Of a stretch of DNA of 64,000 nucleotides, positions 34,998 to 45,200 are shown one piece after another. Origin of the DNA: Rhizopus arrhizus (lineage: Eukaryota; Mucoromycota; Mucoromycetes; Mucorales; Rhizopodaceae). The notes under the pieces are model-generated. The model worked only from the letters and a program-made list of their open reading frames with translations, was not told the DNA's origin and did no database searches. The stretch's first letter is position 1; each line of letters begins with the position of its first letter. Where the stretch lies: assembly GCA_024220505.1 (NCBI GenBank), contig JAKZZE010000002.1, positions 1,922,001 to 1,986,000 on the forward strand. The letters run 5' to 3'. Both the position numbers and the translations under genes were made by a program.

Positions 34998-35952
34998 TTA
35001 ACATTTTGAAGGTAAATAAGTTTTTCCAAATACGTTCTTTACAAATTTCTCCAATACGCTTTTAATTATATCGTAATGTCGATTATTCAATTCAGTAAAG
35101 CTATCAGAAAATATTTGCTTTTCTTGCTCTTGGTGCTTAAAGTACTGAAACAAGTAACTTAGAGCGATATTCACTGTACGTTCACCATAGTGAATCGTCA
35201 ATTCACCGCAATGTCGAATCATTTCTTCATAAACATCCGTATTGAGAAATCGTATAAAGCTTGATTCCAACAGTAAATAAATCGAAATTTTGGCGTCATA
35301 AAAGATAGTTTTCCCATTAAATTCATGTTGAGTGGATATTAACTGACTTTTAATACTACGCTTGACTTTGTCATCTAAATTGATTTGAAGTTGAGCATTG
35401 TCTGAGATATAAGTGTTATAAATCACTTGAGCCATTTTCCTTTGTTCGTCTATGCATGCTAATCCTCGGTTTTTCTCAAATTGTTCTACTTCTAAAAAGA
35501 AAAACTAAAAGATATTAATGAGTAAATCATTCATATATTTTACAAAACTATTTACGAGGTTTTCTGAGCTGTATTCATCCAAGAGATAATATAAAAAGTA
35601 ACAAAGTGGAACCTTAGATTCTAATATCGCTTTCAATCCTTCCTTTTTAATTTCATATACACATACATCCACTGGCGTTGGTTCACCAAAAAAGCTTTCT
35701 AGTTTATGTGATGATTTACTGACTTTCTTTTTATACAAGTTGTGTACATCCACAAGAGGCGTGGATAGTAATTCATCGACTGTAATTGAAGCTAAAGAAT
35801 TGATGACAGTCGTAAGACTGTTGCGTCTAGTGGTTGGCATATCTTCTGCTACTAAAGATGATCTTCTTGATTTAGTTATTGGTTTTTTTTGTTCTGCTGC
35901 ATAGTGTTAATTCGGTACTACCACCAAATGATGCTCTTCGTACTTTTGACAT
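34998..35952 (-). CDS. RGS-domain regulator of G-protein signalling (frame shift near the start)
   Basis: An RGS protein of about 300 residues that would accelerate GTP hydrolysis by G-alpha. Exons about 35952-35556 and 35504-34998. RGS core: LESFFGEPTPVDVCVYEIK, LPLCYFLYYLLDE-like, SSENL joined to FFFLEVEQFE by splicing, then YISDNAQLQINLDDKVKRSI and AKISIYLLLESSFIRFL. The C-terminal half after about residue 200 is an additional helical region. The natural start MSKVRRASFGGS at 35952 is out of frame with the domain by one base; the shift can be absorbed at an A8 run (35883-35890). An ATG at 35840 is in frame and would give a shorter, intact protein. Confidence 0.75.
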
Positions 35953-36999
35953 AATAATAATGAATGGAATGGAGTAAAAAATGAATGAATAAAGAAGAAA
36001 TACAGAATGGGAGGGATTTTTTTTTCAATTAAAGTACTATTCAAGAAGGAGAAGTATCGAATGATCAGTTAATACACATGCTTATTACACGCTGATTGCT
36101 AATTAAAATAGAAACAAAAAATTTATTAGTTTATCAAATCCAATGTTGCGCAAAATATTACTTTTCTCAGACAACAATAATATCTTTTAGCTTGATTTGC
36201 TGTAATAAAGCATACACTAGAGCATAAAAGAAATAAAAGCTAATAAGTATAACTCGTGAATGCTTTTATGCAACAAAAAAAGAAAAAGAAATTCTCTTTA
36301 ATATATTAATTGATTATTCGCTTCTGTCATCAACATCTATTTAATATCTCATCTATGTGTAACATTTTTTCCACACAGCAAGACATACGCTCAACACACT
36401 GTTAATTTTATGCATGTTATTAACAGGTTACTCATCTTATTTATCTTTTACTAAGCTAATAGATTTATCCCTGTTCTTTCCCAATTACCAGTTTCGGAAT
36501 CTTATGTAACTTATAGCAAAATGGTGGCAATCTATCTCCTAAACAACATCATGGCAGGGTCTTGTATGTGCGAGGTTATTTAATATCATTTTTATTATTA
36601 GAAGATAAAGAATGACAAGGGAGGTACTGCTTATTGATCCATACTGAGTATTTTGTTTTATAGTACAGGACTAAATTTGTTGTAAAAGTATGAAGAGTAC
36701 TGTGCTTTATATTGTAATCTCAAAGTGAAACCAAAACTATGTAGGGTTTCGGATCAAAATAAGGGATCAATGCCTATCACTTAAAAAGGGAATGCGGGGT
36801 TGAATTTAAAAATAATCTGACAACTGTGTAGTTTGTCCAATTACATCTTTTTGTTTTACGTAACTCTATTACTATGCTTTCCCAATAAATGAACTTCTAA
36901 AATGAGAAAAACCATGTTGGCCACTTGAGTAAATGTAACAACTATTTTGGAAACATTAAAGGCATTTTCAAAAAAAAAAAAAAAAAAAGAAAGAAAAAG
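35953..36999. other. Gene-poor intergenic DNA
   Basis: No supported gene or clear repeat. It starts the 36-45 kb zone that holds mostly relics. Confidence 0.5.
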
Positions 37000-37137
37000 G
37001 AAACGACTACAGAGTGAAATTGAATGTCTTGTCCATTCCCGATAATCTGCTAAAGTAACTTGTGAAGAAGCCTCTACAATTCGATGAGTCAAAGTGTCGC
37101 TGCCATCCAAAGGTTGTATTTTAACACCATATCTTGC
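37000..37137 (-). pseudogene. Possible transposase C-terminal relic
   Basis: About 44 codons on the minus strand read RYGVKIQPLDGSDTLTHRIV, then EASSQVTLADYREWTRHS, before running into an A18-type tract. The pattern of Leu-Thr-x-Arg-Ile-Val-Glu and Asp-x-x-x-Trp-x-x-His-Ser resembles tails of Mucorales transposon proteins as I remember them. No catalytic DDE residues or ends are visible, so the call is tentative. Confidence 0.3.
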
Positions 37138-37645
37138 TTTTTTTTTTAATAAAGAACCAGATCTTCTTTTGATAAATTCGTATGTTATTTTAAGTCAGAC
37201 AACATAGCCAAATGTGATTTTTACTTTTTCTCACCCTTCTTCCTTATCAATTTTTTGAACAGTAAGTATCTTCTTATTAAAAAGGCAAGACTACTTAAAG
37301 TAGGAAATACAGATGAAGCGGAAAAAGAAGCTTGCTTTGGACTCAACAGCTCAGGAAATTTCATCTTTTAAAAACCCGAGAAGTAAATAAAACTTGTTAT
37401 ATGGAATTGTCATCAGTCAATGGAACAAGACTAAAGCCATACATATGACAGTCAATGATTCAGACTCAACGATTAAAGAAGAATTTTATTGATAATTTTT
37501 TTTAAAAAAATAACCCAATTGAGCACATAATACTAGGGAAAATGAAGGGACCTTACTGCAAAAATAAGGTCTGTGAAGGTGTTTGGGACACGAAAAATGT
37601 CAAATTTCTGCCTCTATCATCTAGAAACTTTCGTTTTGATTTCTT

Positions 37646-37716
<71 letters not shown>

Positions 37717-39069
37717 TATTCAACTTGATATACTTTATAAAACGCATTGATTTAGGGTATAAATCGGGGCCACCACCACCACTTCACCAGATTGACTCGA
37801 CAAATAACTTAATATTAGAAGCCATGGCCTTTTTATTCTCAAGAACTACTACTTTCTTCTTGACGTGGATCATTATACCTTTACGATCTATCCACAGTTC
37901 GTTATAGATCATGTAGTTTGCTTAGAGGCCACCATCCTTTCGCCAGCTTCCTGTACTACCTAACAGATCATGCAAGGCTGCTTATGGACCACCGATATTT
38001 CTTTAAATTTGAACACGATACACTTGCATACTAAAGATATGAAAGCGTTACTTAACTACTCCATTGTAATTTTTTGAACAATTTTGCCTATATTAATGCT
38101 AGATGAACCAGAAGAAGTAGTGGTCCCGAGTGAAGCTGTTATTTTATCTCAAACCACTATCAAGAACACTTCAACTAGCTCTAGTAAATTTGAATTTAGA
38201 AAAGAAGTTTGGTGAATTGCATCCTATCTTTCACTGTAAAACGAAACGATTTTTGGGACATGTTTAAATCAAGGTCTCGTCTGCACATCTCAAACTTATT
38301 ATTTTTCGAACATCAAAATACCCTGGATCAAACTTCTGCAGCAAGGTCTCATCTGCAATACTTTATTTTTTTTACTTAATTAACTTTAATTTATCACACA
38401 CTGTTTCTCCACATCTGATTTGCGAATACTGGTTATACTCATGAATCACTTCATTTTTCCCTTACTTTATATCTTATTTTTCTTTTCACATAATTAGTAA
38501 CAATCCTGAAACCCCGTAGAATAGTAGCAATACTTACAATATAAAATCAAATAAAATAAAAGATGTAGTTTACTTACTTAAGATCTTGATTGTTATTTCG
38601 ATTTCCCCTTTGAATACATTATGCATTCGACATACCCTGATTTTTTATTTTAAATAATCTTATTGAAATGTATCAATACCCTAAATATTCTAAAAACTAT
38701 TGTTTATATTTCTTATTAAACTTTTGACTCTATCTATTTTACTTTGCTTTACTTTTCTCTCTTAATTCTGGTTTGTCGCCTTATATTGATACCCTTTTGA
38801 TATAGAATAACGTGGTCCATGTAATTTTCGTTTGTCTAAGCTGAAAGACCTTGAACGGGCCGACTATAGGAGAAAATTTTTATTGCATGGAAAGTACATT
38901 GCAACCAGACCAGCTCTTATGTATGCTTTGAAAAGGCCGTAAAAGTTAAAAATGTGATAGCCCTTGAAAAAAGCAGAAATTTTTATTGCTATTATGTAAA
39001 CTTCTTCAATGGGGTAGACATATTGAAGATGGTACTGAGTTCTATATTTCAAAAGGATCAAAGAGAAGA
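37138..39069. other. Gene-poor region with a T67 tract
   Basis: An uninterrupted T run of about 67 nt lies at 37648-37714. Frames across it are Phe or Lys homopolymer only. Some short frames near 38860-39060 resemble nothing known to me. Confidence 0.55.
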
Positions 39070-39552
39070 ATGACAGAAAAACCGGAGTTGCCTTTCAGCA
39101 TCCATCCAAACATTGACACCAGAAACGTCAAAAATATTTTTAATTCAAGAGGTGATGGTTACTGAGGTGATAAGGCCATTTCTTTTCTTCATTACGGCGA
39201 TGAAAGAAAATATGTTGAGTTGAGTGCCCTTGAAAAGAACAAATCTGTTTATGAAAATACATCTGGATTATATATGATCGCCCTAAAAGAAAACATAGAG
39301 CCCGTGAATACTGCGATGATTGAGAAATTCATTTATCCAGATTATGAAGACGCTTACAATATCTCAGTATACGTATATCCCGACCAATCAGAGAAACTAT
39401 CCCGCCACTTTTTTATCAATTGCATTGCCAAAAAGGTCCAAATAAAAAATCCAACCTCATGCTATTCGAAATCAAAGGAACATACACTGGGTCGCTGCTT
39501 TCTTTGGCCATTCACACACAGAATTTTCTATTATTCAAATCATACATTTTGA
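39070..39552 (+). pseudogene. OTU-type cysteine protease relic with TGA at the catalytic Cys
   Basis: From ATG 39070 the frame reads TEKPELPFSIHPNIDTRNVK, then NIFNSRGDGY, a TGA at 39163-39165, and GDKAISFLHYGDE; the OTU active-site loop is normally GDGNCGFRA, so the stop sits exactly on the nucleophilic Cys codon. After it the frame stays open for 128 codons with further OTU-like blocks (KFIYPDYEDAYNISVYVYPD). The expected C-terminal His region is not recognisable, and homology may continue in another frame from about 39450. Such OTU proteins are common in transposon-rich Mucorales DNA. Nonsense mutation in a decaying copy is the simplest reading. Confidence 0.5.
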
Positions 39553-40425
39553 TATCAACCCTTCATATGAATCTTTATTCAAAACTACTTGAAACCATTG
39601 GAGACAACTCCCTAAACGTGAAATTAAAAATAACAATACACCAATCACAACGAAACAGAAATAACAGCATTAAATTATATGAGGTGTATCAATTACAATT
39701 AACTATACAGAATCTTTGTAAAGTAAATTATTATGATTATCAAGTGAATGTGTGTCAAATACAGTCTCTATGAGACACGACCTTGAGAGACATCGCATTT
39801 GCTTACCTAAGCGTAATACCGTAATAATTCAAATGTCCAATGGTCCGGAGCTTAAATAGAGTGACCTAAACTTGTATATAGCTTTGAGTTGTTCAATAGT
39901 CAATGACAGCTCTATTAGTAGTTATTGAGTTAATAATATATGCACATTGATCATTATAGTAATAACGCCATTTTTCTCTAATCTTTTTGCATGTCTTTCT
40001 TAACCAAGGGAAAACAAAAGGAAGCGAATTACTTTAACCGTTAAAAGTTAGCCGGCAACTGTCCAATAGATGTCGTTCAGTTAACTTCGATCATTATTTT
40101 TAAATGACGTAGACATTTTATATCACTTTTCTCTTCTTACAACTTTCAATGAATCTGTAAAGGTAACAAAGCAAGTAAAAGAAACACATTGACTTTGTAC
40201 ACATGAACCCTGCCCTTCGTCGGAGAAATTCACCGGCTGCTTGATCTCTTCAAATCACAACTTTAGGACCATCCAACAGCACATCAATCCTACAATCCAA
40301 GAGACGATCAATACCGTTAACAGGTCTGGAGATTGTTGCCATCATTTTATTAAATTCATTGGATAGTTTAATATATCTTTTGAATAAAAATAACAACACG
40401 TTTTCATAACCTTTGTTCAGCCTCT
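39553..40425. other. Intergenic or relic DNA
   Basis: A frame shifted from the OTU relic stays open to about 39773 and may be its continuation after a frameshift. Nothing else recognised. Confidence 0.4.
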
Positions 40426-40713
40426 ATGATGCTTGTACAAAGAAATCCTATGATTCCCACTCGAAGCGAAAACAAAGCTCTCGTACAAGATACCAAAATA
40501 ATGCAAGCTTATGTTGTTTCTGGTACAATAGCAGATACAATGCTGCGCCAAATGGATAATGTTTTAAAAGTAAGACTAGGTATTAAGAAAAGGTGTGGAG
40601 AAGAGTTAGTAATAAGTATTTTATAGTCTGCAAAAGGAAAATCAGCTATTAGTAAGTTTTGGAAAAACTCTGCTTCTATTGCTTCAACTTCTATTAGTTA
40701 TGAAAGATCTAAG
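40426..40713 (+). CDS. Candidate short exons of unknown function
   Basis: Exons 40426-40569 and 40627-40713 join in phase 0 (donor GTAAGA, acceptor TTATAG) to read MIPTRSENKALVQDTKIMQ, then MLRQMDNVLK, SAKGKSAISKFWKNSASIAS. I do not recognise it. A third exon from 40771 could follow but soon stops, or the gene could feed into the next frame through a different splice. It could be a genuine small gene or the remains of one. Confidence 0.3.
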
Positions 40714-40787
40714 GTAATTTATTATTGTTTTAGTTCGCGATTAAAAACGTAACTTACAACGCCTGTATAGTATCAATTACGTGGACA

Positions 40788-41680
40788 ATGGCCGAAGAGA
40801 TTGTCAGTGAAGGCGAAAACAGAAGTAGAAAGAGACAACGAGTACAAGATAGGGTGTTGATGGAAGGCAACGAAGCAGAAGGTACACAAGATCATGGTGA
40901 CACTGAAGACACTCCTAATAGTGGCGATGAAAAAGAAGACGAAAAAGAAGTCGACGATAGCTGGGAATCCTGGAAAACACTGTTGAAAACAATAAGGGAA
41001 TCCACTGTTTTACCAGCCTTAAGGTAACGTAGTAATTTTGTGTTATTTATTCATGTATTTAATGAAAAAAAACATGGTTTGATATTTAGTCCTGAATTAC
41101 ACAATGTAATTTGGTGTGGTAAACAAGTTCTTCGCAGACCAGTACTCCCTGTAGATCTTTTCCGAGAACTAAACAATCAAGTTCCAAATATCACAATACA
41201 ATTAGTCGATCGTGCTTTAAAACAAATGTTATATGACGCACTCGATACAGTAAGTTGAAACAAAAAATGTTGAGAACAACACAACTAATAATTGAAGTGA
41301 TAACAGAATAACAAAGAAGACTGGCTTGTAAAAATCAAAACATTCCGAAACTACAACAGCGAAGCTGATTTAACTGCCAGAAGAGATTTGATGGCTTCCA
41401 TTTGTAATATATTGTAAGTTGCATTAACATTCAAGTGTTCGTTATATAAGAAAATAACTACTTCTGTAGCTCTAATCTTTACGATGGTGCATCAGAAATC
41501 TTATCGTCATCAGAAAGCTGCCTGAGATACTACATAATCGATCCATTGTTACAGGCATGCAACAAGTACTTAAAGGATCGTAACAACGACGTAACTCTTT
41601 ATCCCGGAGAAATTGAACTAAAAGCTATGATGTGTTTCCGGTTTGGTTTCTGTGACTTTGCACCCGGTTGTTTCCCTTGA
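40788..41680 (+). pseudogene. Truncated member of a repeated Mucorales-type gene family
   Basis: Exons 40788-41023, 41090-41249, 41307-41413 and 41470-41680 splice to 237 residues. An acidic N-terminus is followed by SPELHNVIWCGKQVL, RRPVLPVDLFRELNNQVPNI, DWLVKIKTFRNYNSE, ARRDLMASICNIL and CLRYYIIDPLLQACN, LYPGEIELKAM. I recall this order from a many-copy family of unknown function in Mucorales genomes, where the protein continues for over 150 residues after GEIEL. Here the similarity ends abruptly at about 41632 and the frame stops at 41680. An antisense LINE fragment begins soon after, so truncation by insertion or deletion is likely. Confidence 0.55.
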
Positions 41681-42065
41681 CGTTGATCGCAATTTTCACC
41701 GGATTATGTTCGTCCGTTTCCCTTCTGTAGAATAATCATTCCCAATGTAGTTTTAGTTCATCGTCTTGTAAATAATTGTCTATATCTTTAGCTATCAGTC
41801 CACCGGACTATAAACGAAATAGAAAAATCCAAAAAACACTGTAGGGCAGAAAAATCGATTTCAAAGATTTATAACCAATAAAAACCGGGGGTCATAAACA
41901 ACCTCCCATATAAAAAAAAATCGGTAAATTGGGAGTGGAAGCACAGTATTGCCCGGGTCAGTTCTGAATGGGTAGAGGGGTGCTAAAAAACCTTTTGATA
42001 GGCAAAAGGGAAAAATGATAAAGAAGGGAAGAGGGAAAAAGAAGACATATAACAAAATATTAGAT

Positions 42066-42884
42066 TTACGGGTTACATAACCAAGTTACCAGCTTGGTAC
42101 CAAGAGGGAGGGTTTCAGGAGGGAGCTTGCCATGGTGTAGGTAATCAAGTTCAAAAAGGATAAGGCAGATGGCTGGCCACCGAATCGTCCAGGCGGAATA
42201 TGCTGTGGAGGCGGGTCGACCTAGTGTTGAAGGAGGCTTCGGACGTTTTGTGGGGAGCTTGTTCAGCAAGAAAGACAGAGGATCAGGTTTGGATAAGGGC
42301 ATTTGTAACCGGCGATGCATATGTAAGCACCAAATGGCATGCGATCGTGTAAACTTTTCTGTTGGGTGAAAAATGCATGGCTTGGGCTCTCCACCAAGTA
42401 ACCATCCAAGGCGCCATTGGACTAATCGGCTGCGTCCAGCGTAAGACATAGGTAACCAAAGGACAGGATCGATACCTAATGTTGGGCGGCAGGCAAACAA
42501 AAGAACCGAGTTGTTACCGTTGCGTCGCTCGTCCAAATTATCGTCCAAGTATTCTTTACATACTGCTACAAACAACCGAGGGACAAGATCATCATCGTCA
42601 ATGGAACTGCTATTCGTTGACAGACAGGTGTTTTAGAGAGTTTGTACCATTGTGTGCGGCTTGCTGCTGGTCTTATGTACGGCAAAAATTTATGGACAAG
42701 AGTATCATCTGGAGAGTATACAGAACGAAGTAAGAATTTTGCTTGTAATAGGTGAACGCGTTCCTTCATAGTGGGTAGATTGACCAAGTGCAGCATAACC
42801 TTGATTGGCGACCTAGAATCACCACCGAAGATCCTTCGAATGCACTGTGTTTGGCAAGCGTCTAATTTTGTGAGTTGGGCAACA
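42066..42884 (-). mobile_element. LINE-type retrotransposon 3' fragment
   Basis: On the minus strand, codons from about 42884 read LTKLDACQTQCIRRIFGGDS, MLHLVNLPTMKERVHLLQAK, FLLRSVYSPDDTLV, and after a frameshift near 42570 continue FACRPTLGIDPVLWLPMSY, RSRLVQWRLGWLLGGEPKPC and RSHAIWCLHMHRRLQ to a stop at 42066. This is the region downstream of the reverse transcriptase in Mucorales non-LTR elements, ending in a Cys/His-rich motif. The RT catalytic core is missing, so it is 5'-truncated, and the frameshift shows it is dead. The 3' untranslated part may extend to about 41870. Confidence 0.65.
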
Positions 42885-42956
42885 GAGGTAGGGGCGATTC
42901 AGACTCATGGCTTTTTTTAGATTATTTTCATTTTCCCCAAAAATTTGAAAAATGCA

Positions 42957-43175
42957 GTACACTGGATGAAGTCTATGACATGTCTTTCTCTTCTTACTCG
43001 ATTATTTTTCTTTTACTTTTTTTCGTCCTTGATCCCAAAGGATGTTTTTTCGATCCCCTTTTATTCCTTTTTGACCTGACTTGGGCAATTAAGGTGTATT
43101 AAAAACACTTTGCGCACATTTAAGTCTTTTTTTTTTTTAATATAAATAAAAAAAATTAATCGTACACTGGATGAA
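42957..43175 (+). mobile_element. Short insertion bounded by 14-bp direct repeats
   Basis: GTACACTGGATGAA occurs at 42957-42970 and again at 43162-43175 in the same orientation, enclosing 191 bp. The interior (TTGATCCCAAAGGATG, TTGACCTGACTTGGGCAAT, and an A-rich end finishing TTAATC) resembles the right arm of the element at 15864-15960. Fourteen-base duplications are typical of retroposition, while the TA flanks at 15165-15960 suggest a DNA transposon, so the class is unsettled. Confidence 0.6.
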
Positions 43176-45046
43176 TTCAAGAATATAGCCCACTAGCAGC
43201 AATTCTTTGAACGGACTTCTGTCTTGAACGAGATTGTTAGCAATCAAATCCAGAAGAAATTAGTGAAACTATCTGCTTACAATTTTCTATGTTAATATCT
43301 TTGTATTTTCGTGACAAGTCACTGCTTCATACACTTGCATCACTCTTAATCCTTATACTCTTTGATGAATTTTAATGAACATTAAAATTTTCATTCAAGG
43401 ATATAAAACTTTCGTGATGTTTCATACAGTGAAAGTCCTACTGTAACACTAGTATCAATACTTATACTAAAGTACACACTGTATTAAGAGCTTGTATAAT
43501 GAAAGAAAGCATCAAATAATCCTTATAGTTATCATCGAGCCATTACACATTATATTAATCCTTTTCATAGTAAAGAAATTCATGTTATGTCATGTGATTT
43601 ATAAATAGACACACATTCTATGAATCCATTTAGCGAACAGGAAATGTGAAAATAATTCATATAACTATTACCTTAAATGGGTATGCTAATCCATATATAA
43701 AATAAGCACTTTCAAGCTCTTCGTAAGAATAAACCAAACCATTGAAAAAAACAAATATAAATAGCCCCAGGTTCAACTCTAAACTTCACAGCCGTTATTT
43801 TTCTGTTGAAAATTAAAAAAATGCTATTGTTTTCTTTTGTGCATTCTATTGTAACTTTCAACCATCTATTAAGTTGACAGGGAATAAAATTACAGAACAA
43901 GCAATGAAGATGTAGTACCATTTCAAGCTCTTGGAATTGAAGGCATCGCTTAGGAATAAATTGACTTTGATGTGAGTAAATAGCCCTAGACTTCCTCCTT
44001 GAAAATAGCATAGCTGTCAGCCCATATACTGTCCATCAAGTTGTTTTTAAAAGTTGCGAGCAAACAAAAAATCCTGATAACGAACAGTAATTTTTACCAA
44101 TATGATAGTGACTTTACTTTTGCTATTATACAAAAAGTACTTCTTTTTAATTGTACAAACACAATTACATGCTCTGCATATTCCATCATGTATTGTTTAA
44201 CGACGGTAAGTTTTCATTTGCACGCTGAATGATCTTTTGAGATCGAACAGTAGCCATATCGCTTGTTTTAGCAGCATAATTGACCAGGAGCAACACTTTA
44301 TCCTTGTACTGACTCATTCTTTTTTGCTTAGTCTATCTTTTTTTTTCTCTCTTTCTTTACTATCACTTTCTGATGGCTATAGAATCAAGTGTAAGTGCAA
44401 TTTGCCGTAGACATAAAATGAATCCCAAGTATCTGATATATGTCTAGTCTTGCAAGATATAACGCATTTTGAAATTCTTTTATGCAAAATAAAGAGTGGA
44501 TATACTCAAATTCAGTCTAGCTTTTTCTCTGCTATCATTTGAAACCGTACATTTAGAAAAACCGAAGTTAGTCTATAATATAGAATTAATAAACTCCAAT
44601 TAATATAAACAAATTTATAAGCATGTTGTCTCTACTAAAGAAGATTCAAAGCTATTTTTAAACATCTTGAATATATCTTTGTCTAAAGTTGGTTGATGAA
44701 AGTATCTGAATCTCAATTAGGTTACTGTAAACTACATGGCTACGGGAGTATGAAAGTCATCATTAACTCAAGCGTTTACTAAAATCAACCTTCCCTTGGC
44801 AAACTAAAGATATAGCCGTATAATTTATGTTATAAGCTTTTAGGAAGAAGTCATTCAAAGCTTGAGAATACGAAGATAGCTACAGCTTTATTTTTTATTT
44901 TTTTGTCAAGATAATTAACTTTGAAAATTGAATTGGGCTGAACATTCTGCTTTATTGAAGAATCCCATGAACAATAATATTTAATAAACAAGTGCCTCAA
45001 CTAGAAATGAAATGCAACTATTAGCTAGAAACGTATAATTCTTAGC
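43176..45046. other. Gene-poor intergenic DNA
   Basis: Nearly 1.9 kb without a supported gene, RNA gene or clear repeat. AT-rich; scattered short frames only. Confidence 0.5.
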
Positions 45047-45095
45047 ACGCGTTTCTCCAAACCAAATAGAATGAATCAAAAGCTCTGAGACGCGT
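45047..45095 (+). promoter_or_regulatory. Two MCB-like ACGCGT sites upstream of CAND1
   Basis: Perfect ACGCGT hexamers at 45047-45052 and 45090-45095, 43 bp apart and 106-154 bp before the CAND1 ATG. In yeasts this is the MBF (Mbp1-Swi6) G1/S site. Regulation of CAND1 by it is inference. Confidence 0.45.
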
Positions 45096-45200
45096 GTCGG
45101 TCTTAAAATCAGTCACATGTATACTTTATCCAAATTCGCATAAAATTATATTCGTATTCTCTTGTTTCTTTTTTCTCGACAAACAAAACAATTAAAAAAA

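Noticed and set aside
37542..37907. 121-codon frame crossing the T67 run
   Set aside because: The centre is a homopolymer of Phe; the flanks match nothing and the frame exists only because the T run has no stops.
39163..39165. Selenocysteine as an annotated feature
   Set aside because: No SECIS structure could be assessed and the copy shows other signs of decay, so it is kept only as a hypothesis under findings.
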